Shown here piece after piece: positions 38,483 to 59,343 of a stretch of DNA of 64,000 bases. The translations under genes and the position numbers were made by a program. Below the pieces are notes generated by a model, which made no database searches, was not told the origin of the DNA, and saw only the letters and a program-made list of their open reading frames with translations. Location: contig JAANYP010002939.1 in the NCBI GenBank assembly GCA_020465985.1, forward strand, positions 243,555 to 307,554, given 5' to 3'. Every line of letters begins with the position of its first letter. The first letter of the stretch is position 1. This DNA comes from Centrapalus pauciflorus. Lineage: Eukaryota; Streptophyta; Magnoliopsida; Asterales; Asteraceae.

Positions 38483-38848
38483 ATAATCGGCCGATCGGTT
38501 TGGTAGAAATTTTAGAGAGAAGTAGAGAGAGAGTAGAGAGAGAAAGTTAGAGAGAGAAAGCTAGAGAGAGAGAGAGAGTAGAGAGAGAGTCAGATCTGAT
38601 GAATGAACCTTTAATTCCGTTTATATACTTCAACTAGTTATATTTGCTACTTAACTCACTTTTACTTTTGTATCTTATATCTCTTTTATTTAATTATCTT
38701 TAATAATTATTAAATCATAATTCATAATATATATAATTCAATTAAATATTTTAAAACTTAATTAAATTATAATTCAAATAATGTAATAAAATTACATTAT
38801 TGGTTCGATAATCAGATAATGAGTTGGGCCAAAAGTTAGGTTGTTACA
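38483..38848 (-). mobile_element. gypsy B 3' LTR, second part
   Basis: It continues the LTR from 15878, matching 43773-44122, including GAGA-rich runs (38515-38592) and the end GGTTGTTACA. Confidence 0.92.
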
Positions 38849-39003
38849 GAATGGGCTCCACCACGCACAAACTTCGTCCCCAAAGTTAGCTATGTTCGAA
38901 CAGACTTGGGGTAGATAGCTTTTATGATATCTCTTAATTCCCAAGACTGATGCGAACCTTTGTGGTGTTTCCACTGAACGAGCACCATCTGTATTTCATG
39001 ATT
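38849..39003 (-). pseudogene. gypsy B pol C-terminal remnant
   Basis: Minus-strand reading gives the chromodomain-like end [20 protein letters not shown], then RDIIKAIYP, followed by the polypurine region. Homology to D and F stops abruptly at about 39003, marking the breakpoint where most of pol has been replaced. Confidence 0.8.
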
Positions 39004-40894
39004 TATGTTTCTTTGAGATTCACAAGTACAAGAAACTCAAGTTTCTCTTCGGAGTTCATATTTGATTCAATATTTCGCTGTTATGTAATTGTAGTTGATC
39101 ATTTTAGGAATTCTGACTTATCATTCATACCCTTAATATGTGAGCTTTATGCCTTATGCCATAATTAATTCAGATAACAACTCAATACATTAATTAACTC
39201 ATATATCTCTTTTTCGTTTGATCTTGAGGCAGTTATGGCTTTTTAAATCTCTCATCTGTATTATTGTAAAATTTTCATTTGCTAACTTATGCAATCACAT
39301 AAGAGATTTTTAAGACTTCTGATTATCAGTTATATATTCACTTTGTGGACTTTTGAGATTTAATTTCAATTCAGCTAGCATCTCTATATATATTAGTTAG
39401 CTCATGTCTCTTTTCATTTGCTCTTGTAATAGTTACAGAGCTTTTCAGGAGTCTGATATCTGTACTTTTATGCTTCTTTTATTGATGATGTTACAATCAT
39501 CAATCGCTTAGCCGATTTTTGATTTGTGCTGACTTGCTATGAAGACTTATAATTTTCTTTGCTCTGTCAAACAAATAGAATCAATCCTCCGGTGCAACAA
39601 CCGGAGCCAACTCTTCGTGTAACGACTCCACCTCACCTACCTTGGTCTCCAATTGCACTGTCATATCCGCTAAATCCTTTACATAAGCAGCCTCTCGAGA
39701 AGCAAAACCTTCCAAGATGATCGAGTGTTTAGAAGCCGAGAATAAGAGACTGAGGCAAAATGTTGAAATGCTGCATTTTAAAGCTCGCCGAACAAAACAG
39801 GAGTTCGAACAGAGAATCAAAATTTGGAGTTACAATCGACTACATCTTCTTCGCAATGGTTTCAGCAGTTGATGGATATTTCAGGCGAGTCAAACATGAT
39901 CAAGAACTTGAAGAGATCATACGCTTTCAAATCTTCCAACGAATAGGAATATTAACGACATGGAAAACAAATGCTATACAGAATCGAATTCCAAGGAAAC
40001 GATTTTGATAGAAATCGACAATTTACTTAGGCTTTCTCGGTGTGATTCGTTAGACATGACGGCAGATTCTGTTATTGAAGTCAGGTCTCGAGTTACCAGA
40101 GTTCCAAAACCGTCTCCACGACTATTTACATCATCTTCTACTTTATCGACATCGCCTTCCTCTATTAGTTCACTGTGCAATTCAGTCAAGAGGGCTTTGA
40201 TAAAGCAATAACCTTTGGTTCTGTTTAATTATATGTATAGACTCATGTTTGACTTTTTATTGGTGAATTTCTGAATTTAAGATCATTTCAGTCTTTTTGG
40301 TAGAAACTTTTATTTAATGCACAATTAAGTGGAATAGGAATTCCATATTAGATATCTCACTAGTCTCGCTTCGACATAGTGAGAATCCATTCTTACATTT
40401 ATTTTGACATATACGGGCATTTCGTTGGCCATTTATGACCAATCGCTTGACTTTACAAAAATTTCAGTTTATTCTCTTGCAACTCTCGCTTTGTGCCTCT
40501 GAATTCTTTGATTTCATATCAAGTTGTCATTGGGTGCTTAATTACTTAGTTCAAATACTCTTCTCCTTAATATTTATTAGATCAACAACTTCTACCTCTG
40601 TCTCATTATAAGACACGCTGTAATCATTAAGATTACAAGGATTTACGAAGTAGCTTGTGTTTTAAGATTATATTTTGATTTCTTAGAGCTTTTGAATCAT
40701 ACACGATTCAGATTGCAATACCTATATTGTTTATACGTATAATTTCTGATTGGAAATATATTTGTATAGTAACTTCAACTGATACAACCCATAGGTCACC
40801 CGCATTATTCACTATCGATAACAGGGTTGTACAGTTAACTCAATACTTATTTTGGAATTGAAATTCAGATGGTAACGGAATTAAATCATTTATA
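39004..40894 (+). other. foreign segment inside gypsy B, possible captured gene piece
   Basis: About 1.9 kb unrelated to pol lies where protease, RT, RNase H and integrase should be. On the plus strand (antisense to B), 39717-40211 has coding character in broken frames: MIECLEAENKRLRQNVEML (coiled-coil-like), then ENQNLELQSTTSSSQWFQQL and ISGESNMIKNLKRSYAFKSS, then after a frameshift an 83-residue frame (39960-40211) ending SSLCNSVKRALIKQ and TAA. The remainder is AT-rich. I do not recognise the source protein. It may be a host cDNA or gene fragment captured by the element, or another decayed element. Confidence 0.45.
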
Positions 40895-42156
40895 TCATAT
40901 AAGAAACTTATTATTAATTACCATTGTGGTTTTTGGCGTTTCTGGTGTCTCTTCGGCATCCTCAGCAGCTATATGAAAAGCTCGCGCCTTTGCTGTAGGT
41001 ATCATTGTAGTACTCTGTTGGTTTGCTCTGCCAACTGGTTGTTCAGGATTAGTAAGCATACGTGCATTTGGACAATACTTGGCATAATGTCCACGCTCAC
41101 CACAGTTGTAGCATACGTCGTTTCTTTCTGGACACTCATCGCTTCCATGTCCAATCCGTTTACAGGTGTTACACGTCACATCTATAGGATTGCAGCATCC
41201 GCTATGAAATTTGTTACAGCGTTTACATGGCCGTGCTCCTGACTGTATGGAATAGACTCTAGTCTTCTGAGATGTAGAGGACGCTTGTGACTGCTGCTGA
41301 CTGGACTTTGATGAACTAAAGAATCTACTAGATTTCTGTTTCTTAGGTGGAGATGGACAAGTAGGACTTATAGCCATCATAACGGGTTCACAACTAGAAT
41401 CTTTGAATTCCCGCTCCACCATCCTTGCTGCTTCCACAATACTGAGATACATTTTGAATTTTATGCTACTCATTTGTCTTCTATATATTGGATTCAGACC
41501 CAGTCTGAATCGGTTTATCTTACGCTCTTCTGTTGCTACTTGATATGACGAGTAGCCGCAAAGTCTCGAGAACTCATGCTCGTATTCATCAACGGTCTTA
41601 GTTCCTTGTTTCAATTGCATCAACTGCATCTCGAGTTCGTCTTGTTTGTCTGTTGGACAGTATTTGGCGTTGAACATCTCCAAGAACTGCTCCCAGTCCA
41701 ATGTCATAATTGCTTCCTCACCATAGATGCTCCTTTGTGTTTTCCACCAGGCTCTAGCAGCTCCAACAAACAGTGCTGTAGCAAACTTAACTCTATTGCT
41801 GTCCAAACATTCTGAGATACTGAAGATGTCTTCAGTATGACTTATCCAATCTAACGCTTGTATTGGATTTACTGTGCCTTCAAACATTATGGCACCACTC
41901 GCTTTGAAATCTTTGAATCTACAGCCTTTTGGCTGCACAACTCGTTTATTGACATGCTCATTATCGGATTTCGATTCGCTTGACTGTTCAGTTTGCTTCT
42001 TTTTATGTTTATTTCTCTTTTCAGTTTTCTTTATTGATTCAGTTTGCTCTAGCATAAACTTATTTGTTGCTCATTATTCTGGGTTATTAGTTGTTGCATC
42101 ATTTCCAGGACTTGCTCTGGGGTCATGCCACCTGATGGTCCACCTTCTCCAGACAT
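40895..42156 (-). pseudogene. gypsy B gag
   Basis: The ATG at 42156 (MSGEGGPSGGMTPEQVLEMM) is followed by a frameshift near 42063, after which the frame is open to 40895. It has the retrotransposon gag core ([54 protein letters not shown]) and two CCHC knuckles (CNTCKRIGHGSDEC and CYNCGERGHYAKYC). Homology to the Gag-Pro junction of F ends after EETPETPKT, so the frame closes with unrelated residues where pol was lost. Confidence 0.88.
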
Positions 42157-42342
42157 AGCTCTGAAATTCAAATCACTAAATATTTAGCTCATTAGTCTAG
42201 CACATTGTACCCTTTCATGCCCCGTCCTACTAGTCTCTGAAACCTATCTTAGTTCAAGCCATCCTGTCATGATTGATACTATAGCATTGCACAAGTTTGA
42301 GATCATGTATTACACGTAATACAATGATTCACTCAAACTATT

Positions 42343-42354
42343 GCTCTGATACCA
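42343..42354 (-). other. primer binding site of gypsy B (initiator tRNA-Met)
   Basis: Minus strand TGGTATCAGAGC, three bases from the 5' LTR end. Confidence 0.9.
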
Positions 42355-42622
42355 TCCTGTGAGACCCATGATTTCTCAAAGGTCTTAAGTCTAGGCCCAG
42401 TAGCAACGCAATATCAATCATGAAACTAAGATAAAATTGACAGTACGGAATTACAGTTAATTACAATCAGAGACAATATTAAGTAATAGGGCACAGACTT
42501 CTAAACTATTTCATCAAAGCACAAATGTAAACTAGCCCCGAACCCCAAAGCTCAATCATCAATCTAGTACCACGGAGTTGAAACAGGTTCTAAAGCACTT
42601 CAAGCTCTTTCAAAGTCCTGAC

Positions 42623-42657
42623 CTATGAACTAGGTCCAACCAATCCTTTGCCTTTAC
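42623..42657 (-). other. putative LTR terminal exon (copy in B, right LTR)
   Basis: Same layout as 14737-14771, encoding KGKGLVGPSS and TAG; one Ala-to-Val change relative to the left copy. Confidence 0.45.
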
Positions 42658-43219
42658 CTGAAAAATAATGCAACAACGGGGTAAGCTTATTTGTTTAGTG
42701 AAAATGTAGAATTTCACATTTATTGGTTATTTGCACTTTCTGGCTCTGGCTCTGTTGCTCACAATCTGTAGTGGATTAGAACCACTATCTGACTTATGTC
42801 AGACTTTCAGATGCTTGTCATTTTGCTTGTTGCTCAATCTGTTAATAATATCATTTCTGATATTTATTAGTCTTTGAATCATTTGAATAATAAATTCAAT
42901 GTTCGTTCGTTGGTCTTTAATCTCAAAATCCCATTTTTGATTATATGGTCATATATTTCTTACTTCATTTCATTCAATCATTTATCATGTGATATTAAAT
43001 TCTTGTTAAATCATTATTCAACTCATTTAATTTAGTTAATAAGCCTTAATTTCTATTAATTTATCTCTCATTCACATATTTGAATGTTTGCATATTTATC
43101 ATGTTGTTGTAATAAATTTTAATTCATAATCATATATCTCACACACATTTACACATATATATAATCATTTTGCTAACTATTTTGTTAATTTATGTGTTTT
43201 CTATGTGTTTTATTCAATA

Positions 43220-43480
43220 TATTCGAACTTAGAGAGTGAGTTTCAATTTTAGGCATTAAATTCGAATCCTATGTATTAAATTCGAGCATGTGGACAATTA
43301 TATGCATTAAATTCGAATGAGTGAGGGTTAAATTCGAATTTCATTTCGAATTTGGGGTTAAGTTCGAACCCAAATGGTTAAATTCGAAGACATGATGATT
43401 AAATTCGAATACATTCTCGAATTTAGCACAAATTCGAGTTTGTTCCATGTATTTTCGAGTTTGTTCTAGGCATCTCGAAT
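43220..43480. repeat. ATTCGAA motif array in LTR of B (right copy)
   Basis: Matches 15343-15610 with a few differences, several of which restore TTCGAA cores. Confidence 0.75.
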
Positions 43481-44127
43481 TTGTTCATCTTCTAAGTTAA
43501 AAATCATGAACTTCTAAGCCTAAATTCACTAATATGTTAGGTATTAAGCCTAGATTCAATTATATTATACATATTCTAGTTAAATACTTAAATCTCAAGC
43601 TAATATAGCTTTAATCTCATGAAAATGCTAAATTCGAATTCTTTCATTCAAAACCGAAAATATAAAAGTTTAAAATTCGATTTCTTACCTCAAGTTTCGT
43701 ATGATATCCTACATGCGATGATAGATTGTTGTAGTACGCTTCGAGATCTTTCCGATGATGTATAAATCTTGATAATCGGCCGATCGGTTTGGTAGAAATT
43801 TTAGAGAGAAGTAGAGAGAGAGTAGAGAGAGAAAGTTAGTGAGAGAAAGCTAGAGAGAGAGAGTCAGATCTGATGAATGAACCTTTAATTCCGTTTATAT
43901 ACTTCAGCTAGTTATATTTGCTACTTAACTCACTTTTACTTTTGTATCTTATATCTCTTTTATTTAGTTATCTTTAATAATTATTAAATCATAATTCATA
44001 ATATATATAATTCAATTAAATATTTTAAAACTTAATTAAATTATAATTCAAATGATGTAATAAAATTACATTATTGGTTCGATAATCAGATAATGAGTTG
44101 GGCCAAAAGTTAGGTTGTTACAAATCA

Positions 44128-44948
<821 letters not shown>

Positions 44949-47438
44949 CCCTAAACCCTAACCTAATCTTAAAGCCTAAACATCCCTAAACCCTAACCTA
45001 AATCAAAACCCTAAACCCTAATTCTAACCCTAACCCTAAACTCTAAACCCAACCCTAAACCCTAATTCAAAACCCAAAACCAAACCCTAACCCAAAGCCC
45101 AACCCTAAACCTTAATCCTAAACCCTTAAAAAAAACCTTAAACCCTAAACCAAACCCTAAACCGTAACTCTAAACAAAACCTTAAACCTCAAACCTAAAC
45201 CAAAACCTTAACCCTAATCCCTAGCCCTAGCCTTAAACCTTAAACCCTAAACTAAACCCTAAAGCCTAACCCTAAAGAAAACCCTATAGCTTAACCTTAA
45301 ACCTTAACCCCAAAACCCTAACCCAAAACCTAAACCTAACCCTAAACCCTAACCCTAATCCATAAACCCTAACCCTAACCATAAACCATAAACCCTAACC
45401 CTAACCATAAACCATAAACCCAATCTTAAACCCTAAACCTAAACCTAAACCCCAACCAAAACCCCAATAAATCCTAAATCCTAAACCCTAAACCTAGGGG
45501 TGGCAATTTGAGCCCATTCAAGCAAACGGGTCAAACGGGTTGACGACCAAAAGTCATAAATTTTACATAATTTTGAAATTTTTTCAAAGAATAATTTTTT
45601 TAATACATTTAAAAAAAATTAAGTTCCATCTTAGTTTCTCACAATGGGTCCATTTAATTCTTCGACCCGTTTGGCCCATTGGGTCAAGATTGTCACCCCT
45701 ACCTAAACCCTAACCCTATCCTTAAAGCCTAACCCTAAATGCTAAAGCCTAACCCAAACCCTAGCACTAACCCTAACCCTAACAGTAAACCCTAAACACA
45801 AACCTTAACCCTAACCCTTAACCTTACCCTAACCCTTTAAACTTAAAACCCAAAACCTAAACCCTAAACCCTAACCGTAATCCCTAAACCTTAACCCCAA
45901 ACCCTAAACCCTAACCTTAAATCAGACCCTTACCCTAAACACTAAACCCTAACCCTATCCTAAACACTGAACCCTAAAGCCTAACCCTAAACCTTAAACT
46001 CTAACCCTAAACCCTGTTGCGTAACCCAAAACCATAGACCCTAACCCTAAACTCTAAACCAAATCCTAAACCCTAACCCCAAACTCTAAACCCTAACCCT
46101 AAACCTTAACGCTAACCTTAAACCCTAAACCCTAACCCTAAATCAAAACCCTAAACCCTAAACCTAACCTTAAACCTAAACCCCAACCCTAACCCTAAAT
46201 CCTAAACCCAAAACTCTAAACCCTAACCTAAACATAAACCTTAAACCCTAACCTAAACCTAACCTTAAAGCCTAACCATATCCTTAAACCCTAAACCCTA
46301 AAGCCTAACCCTAACCTTAACCCTAACCGTGGACCCACCCGTAAACCATAAATCCAAACCTTAACACTAAACCCTTTCCATAACCCCTTAAACCCAAAAC
46401 CTAAACCCTTAACAAAATCCTAAACCCTAACCGTAATCCCTAAACCTTAATCCTAAACCCTAACCCTATTCAAACCCTAATCCTAAACACTAAACCCTAA
46501 CCTAAAATCCTAAACACTAATCCCTAATACTAAACCCTATACCAAACCCTAAAACCTAACCCCAAACCCTAAACCTTAAACCCTAACCCTAATGCGTAAC
46601 CCTATCCCTAATCCTAACCCTAACCCAAAACCTAAGCCTAAACCCTAAACCTAATCTCCAAACCCTACACCTAAACCCTAAACCATAGACCCTAACCCTA
46701 AACCCTAAACCAAATCCTAAACCCTAACCCCAAACTCTAAACCCTACCCCTAAACCCTAAACCTAACCTTAAACCTAAACCCCAACACTAACCTTAAATC
46801 CTAAACCCTAAACTCCAAACCCTAACTTAAACATAAACCCTAAACCCTAACCTAACCCAGAAACCCTAACCCAATCCTTAAACCCTAAACCCTAACCCTA
46901 AAGCCTAACCCTAACCGGGCCCTAACCCTAACCGTGGACTTAACTATAAACCCTAAACCCAAACCTTAACCGTAAACCCTCACCCTAACCCCTTAAACCC
47001 TAAACCCTTAACCAAACCCTAACCGTAATCCCTAAACCTTAATCCCAAACCCTAAATTCTAACCCTAAATCAAACCCTAACCCTAAACACTAACCCTAAA
47101 TCTTAAACACTAGACCCTAATCCTAAACCCTAACCCCAAACCCTAAACCTTAAACCCTAACCTTAAACCCTAATGCGTAACCCTATCCTTAACCCTATCC
47201 CTAACCCAAAACCTAATCTTAAAACCCTAAACCTAATCTCTAAACCCTACACCTAAACCCTAAATCATAGACCCTTACCCTAACCCTAACCTCAAACTCT
47301 AAACCTTAACCCTAAACCAAAACCCTAAACCCTAAACCTAACCCTAAACCATAATCCCTACACCCTAAACCAAAACCCTAACCCTAAACCAAACCCTAAA
47401 CCCTAACCTTAACCCTAAACCCTAACCAAAACCCTAAA
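44949..47438. repeat. degenerate interstitial telomere-type array, right half
   Basis: About 2.5 kb of CCCTAAA-type units with the same orientation and degree of decay as the left half, interrupted by a small hAT-like element. With the 38.8-kb insertion removed, the two halves make one array of about 5.4 kb. Longer blocks recur internally (for example GACCCTAACCCTAAACCCTA near 46030 and 46690), showing higher-order duplication. Confidence 0.93.
45495..45701. mobile_element. 207-bp hAT-type MITE in the array
   Basis: Inverted ends TAGGGGTGGCAAT and ATTGTCACCCCTA with one mismatch. CCTAAACC flanks both sides (45487-45494 and 45702-45709) as an 8-bp target duplication; because the target is a 7-bp repeat, a chance register match is possible. 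No coding capacity. Confidence 0.8.
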
Positions 47439-47947
47439 ATATTAGATGATGATAAATGTCATTATTATTAAATAATGACAAGTGTTAAATAGACTTAGTA
47501 ATTTATTGATATTTATAGACTTTTAAAAATAATAAATTGTATTTTTTTTATATTATATTTGTATTATCTTTTCAGATGAAACGTAGAGCTAGGTGATACG
47601 TACGTAAAAATATGTGGTTTCCTTTAATATACATATTGATAGATATAGATATTCATCACACATAAAATAGATTTTTAATTTTCAGAGTAAAAAGAAGTAA
47701 AACAAATATTCAATTAAATAACAGGTCTTTATAGCACAAACATGCATAATAATATTGTAGGTTGCAGACTCACAGCAAGCACAGCAAAATGGGTTATATT
47801 TATAATTGAGTCGAACATATGTATAAGATATTCCAAAAAATTTGACACCTATGATCATACAAAAATGTTCACATTTACTAGTGATCATGCAAAATAAATT
47901 AGTATTTAATTAAACTTAAAAACTCTAGTAATCAATTAATATTTAAT
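47439..47947. other. AT-rich intergenic sequence
   Basis: Nothing recognisable; no supported frame. Confidence 0.5.
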
Positions 47948-48850
47948 CACTACTAAAAATTAATTAGGGTAAGCGACGGGTTTTTCATCGTATCTGTTGC
48001 AAATGGTTTCAACGACGGATTAACTACGTCGGGAAAACTTGTGTCACTAATTTTAATGTAGTGACGGATCAACGATAGATAACAATTAGCAACAAAACAG
48101 TGACGGATTAGCGAAGGCAAAACAACGATGGATCCGCGACGGACCAATTAACGACTAGTGATGGACGAATCAGTGACAGATGAATGACCTAAAAATTAGC
48201 AACGGTTAAATCAGTGGCGAATTAACGATGGATAACCACCGATGGATTTTTCCGTTATAAATCTGTCTCTAATTTCCCTCTACCAAACTTGTTTTGCTGC
48301 TAATTTGCCTCAATATTCATTGATAAGCGGTAATGGTTTCTTATAATATTATTTCCAAAGTTTTCCAAATTATCAAGCAATTCTTCTTCATGAAATATAA
48401 ACTTACATTTAAAATGTCAAATTAATACACACTTAGATTACATAAAGTAATCATAGATTACATGTGAATTTGGCAAAGCTAATAAACCAAAATCAATATT
48501 CAAATACAAGTAAAAAAATACACTATGAAATGTTATCACTTTCAATTCAAATTGCATCTTCTTTACCCTAATTAACTACAAGAAATATAACATTTTACGA
48601 CGACAAAATTTGTTGTTAAAAGACGTCGCCATGCAAAGGGCTTCTATGACGACATGTCGTTACAATAGATTCGTCGCCTTTGCCTCGTAGCTAAATATCT
48701 TTTACGACGACATTTTCTACTTTTTGTGACGACATTTTCAACCATATAAACATCACACGCGTGTCATCACCTTAGTGACACATCAGCAATAGATAACAAG
48801 TAGCGACAATCCTTAGCGACAACAAATGGGGCTATTTTAACATATTTTTC
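47948..48850. mobile_element. CACTA-type terminal and subterminal remnants
   Basis: CACTACTAAAAA at 47948 is a CACTA-superfamily terminus, followed by many GCGACGG, GACGGAT and CAACGAT subterminal motifs to about 48250. A second end-like phrase (CTACAAGAAATATAAC, near 48577) leads into GACGACA/GTCGTC repeats to about 48830. No transposase frame is present. The two phrases may belong to two decayed non-autonomous elements. Confidence 0.55.

Positions 48851-50268
<1,418 letters not shown>

Positions 50269-50345
<77 letters not shown>
50269..50345. repeat. (TA)n tract 3
   Basis: About 77 bp of TA, then a TACATATACA-type degenerate tail. Confidence 0.95.
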
Positions 50346-50351
<6 letters not shown>

Positions 50352-50608
50352 CATACACATATATACGGGTGGGTTCAATGGAAACCTATATGCATCGGAA
50401 AACCCGAAAACCACTTTATAGTCATTGGATTAGGTGGTGCATCACGCAGAAAGTCGATGCATCACACGTGAATTTGGTGCATCACGCGGCAATTTGGTAC
50501 ATTATGCGGGTAATTTGATGCATCACGCGGAAATTGTGATGCATTTGTGGTGGTGCATTGAGGTTTTCCAATGTTTTCCGATGCATGTTTGTTTTCCATT
50601 GAACCTCC

Positions 50609-50611
<3 letters not shown>
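50346..50611. mobile_element. short TIR element, family 1, copy b
   Basis: GGGTGGGTTCAATGG to CCATTGAACCTCCCT with GCATCACGCGG phrases inside; homologous to 49490-49764. Confidence 0.72.

Positions 50612-50698
<87 letters not shown>
50612..50698. repeat. (TA)n tract 4
   Basis: About 87 bp of TA. Confidence 0.95.

Positions 50699-51484
<786 letters not shown>

Positions 51485-51547
<63 letters not shown>
51485..51547. repeat. (TA)n tract 6
   Basis: About 63 bp of TA. Confidence 0.95.
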
Positions 51548-56839
<5,292 letters not shown>

Positions 56840-57163
56840 TGTGAAGACCTCCCCTTACAGGGCAGTCCTCAGAGTCTAAGTCCCACATTATGCAACACGA
56901 TATCAATCATAACTAAGATAGAGTAATTTAAGTTGCGGAATTTCAGATTACAAGTACAAACATTAGGATAAGTTTAATACAATTTTAGTTCAGATTACAA
57001 ATTTCAAAATAAACTTATAAAGGGTACCAGACTAATCTAATACATGTCATCATACAATCAAATTACATCTACCCAGACCACCACAATTATCATCTGCCAA
57101 TCAGTACCGAAGGGTTTGTTGAGTAGTGGTCTATAGAATACTTCAATCTTGATCTTGTAAGAC

Positions 57164-57204
57164 CTAAGAACTAGGTCCTGCAGGTGACTTTCCTTTATCT
57201 TTTC
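57164..57204 (-). other. putative LTR terminal exon (copy in F)
   Basis: On the minus strand CTTTTTACAG ends at 57205; the frame then encodes KDKGKSPAGPSS and TAG at 57166-57164. The upstream TCACTAAGC box, about 40 bases before, is shared with D, B and G. Confidence 0.55.
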
Positions 57205-58139
57205 CTGTAAAAAGGTCAAATAGCAACTGTAAGCAAAGCTTAGTGAGAATATAGATTTTCAGATTCACATGCATTAATCAAGCGGATCATGGGTCAAAGC
57301 GTGATATGTCTGGACTGCCGCTACAGCCACTCATGATTGAGACATAGAACTCATAGAATTGGATGATGTTCAGCCCACGCTCACGCTTTTAGTGGAAGCT
57401 ATCCACTTATGCTGGGCTAGCTACCAGCGGTCTTCATGGGGGAACATCGGAGTGTCTATACCAAGTTCAATAGAACTGGTGAAGTAGCATGGTCTAGAAC
57501 AATAGACCGACAAGGCTAATCATACAAGCTGAATCAATATGTCAATGATGCAATCAAAGAGGAAAGCATAGTATTCAAAGTCATGATAGCAGTAATTTCA
57601 TAGCAATATATGAATTGAAATGTAAATACAATGTCAGGCGAAATGATAGCTATCATGATCCACAGGGCATCACCGAACCATGGTGTGCACAGGTCACAAT
57701 CTAGCTGAATAAGTATGAATGTCAAATAATCTATCATCAACAATATGTCTCAACCGGAAGTCTAGCATGAAAAACTGAATATCTATAACTCACAGTTTCT
57801 GTAGGTCTTTATCAAGCAGATTTATAATCCACCACCTGAGTTATCCCAGGATTTATCTTTAATCTTTCTGAACTCTGGCTTTGCCTTTTCAATCTTTAAT
57901 TATTTGTTCAGATTTATCTGAACCTGTCCAGAATAATATTACATCATTGTCAAGAACATTTTAGATCTTTATCTTTATCTAATCTGATTCTGATAACTGA
58001 TAACTCATTTAATTATTAATTGGTTAATTTTCTTTGTATCATCAAATTCTCAAAAGATATATATAAAAATATTTATTTATACATATTACCTTGCTTTATT
58101 CATAAATATTAAATTCTTATATAAAATATGTAAAATGGG

Positions 58140-58500
58140 CCACCCGAATTGGCAACCGAATTCGGACCTATCCGAATTAATTTATTCGGATTCGGACCGA
58201 ATATGGATCGAATTGGAAGCATCCTAATTTGGGACATCTGGACAAGGCTGATCTGGATTGAACCACTTCCTCATCCGAATTGTACAAGAAAAGCATAGAA
58301 CTCGCCGAGTTAGCTCGGTGAACTCGCCGAGTTCATGCCCGAAGTACGGACCCTAAACCGGATTTCGGACCATCCGAATTATGTTGACCCATCCGAATTC
58401 GGGTCCATCCGAGATCGGTTCTAATTTAATTTCGGTCCAAATCTAATTTCGGTTTTCATCCGAATTCGGGTCCCAACCGAATTCGGATCCGATACTTATG
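58140..58500. repeat. CCGAATTCGG motif array in LTR of F
   Basis: More than a dozen CCGAATT or AATTCGG cores in 360 bp at irregular spacing; same motif as in G at 930-1290. Confidence 0.75.
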
Positions 58501-59343
58501 AATTTTTGAAGAAATGTTGAAGTTGTTCTTGGGAACTCGCCGAGTTCACTTGCAGATTTGAAGGTCGACCCTTACGGGTTTTACCAAAAATTCACCAAAC
58601 TTAAATTTTAATCACATGCAATTGAATCTGAGATTATATTATCATTTTTGGGACGTTTTTACACTGTTTTCCCTATATTTAAACACTTTAAATCATCCAG
58701 ATTTGTTCAAAATGTTGAATTTTTCTCAAGAACATGAAAGTTTATAAAAACTCAGATTTTTGATGATTTTGGATGATTTAAGCTACGATTTCTGTTTCTA
58801 AATCATTTATGGGTTTCATTACATGATCTCAATCCAACATTTCAAACACATAACATAATTTTTACAGATTTATAAATTCGAATTTGTACATTTAAATTCT
58901 TAAAAATACAAACTAAAACTTAGAATTTAGTTGTATTACCTTTAATTTTACTGATTCTTGATAATCTTCTGTTAGATTCACGAATTCTTCTTCTGATTCT
59001 TTGAGTTTCCAGCTGATTTTAGAGAGAGAGTGAGAGGGTTTTGTGTAATGAGATGATGAAAAATGAAGAAAATAAAGACTTAGAGTCTTTATATTTCAAG
59101 ACTTTCAAATATTGACACAATTGGTCCCTCTACATCTGATTTTCATTTAAATACATATTTATCTTCATTTTATCATCACTAACTTAATTTATCTTAATTA
59201 CATATTTTCATTACTTAATTAAAATTACAATACAAATAATGTTATAAAATTACATTATTGAGTCAAAAGCAGAAAATAAAGTCAAGTCAAAAGCTAGGTT
59301 GTTACAGAATGGGCTCCACCACGCACAAACTTCGTCCCCGAAG

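Larger units (their letters stand above)
42358..44122 (-). mobile_element. gypsy B 5' LTR (right, complete)
   Basis: TGTGAGACC to GGTTGTTACA, 1765 bp and uninterrupted, followed by AATCA. It serves as the reference for the split left copy. TTCGAA motif array at 43220-43480; GAGA runs at 43805-43862. Confidence 0.93.
56840..59306 (-). mobile_element. gypsy F 3' LTR
   Basis: 2467 bp, TGTGAAGACC to GGTTGTTACA on the plus strand. Shares several blocks with LTR2 of D, including the putative terminal exon. CCGAATTCGG-type array at 58140-58500 together with AACTCGCCGAGTT phrases (58300-58340 and 58532-58546). Confidence 0.93.
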
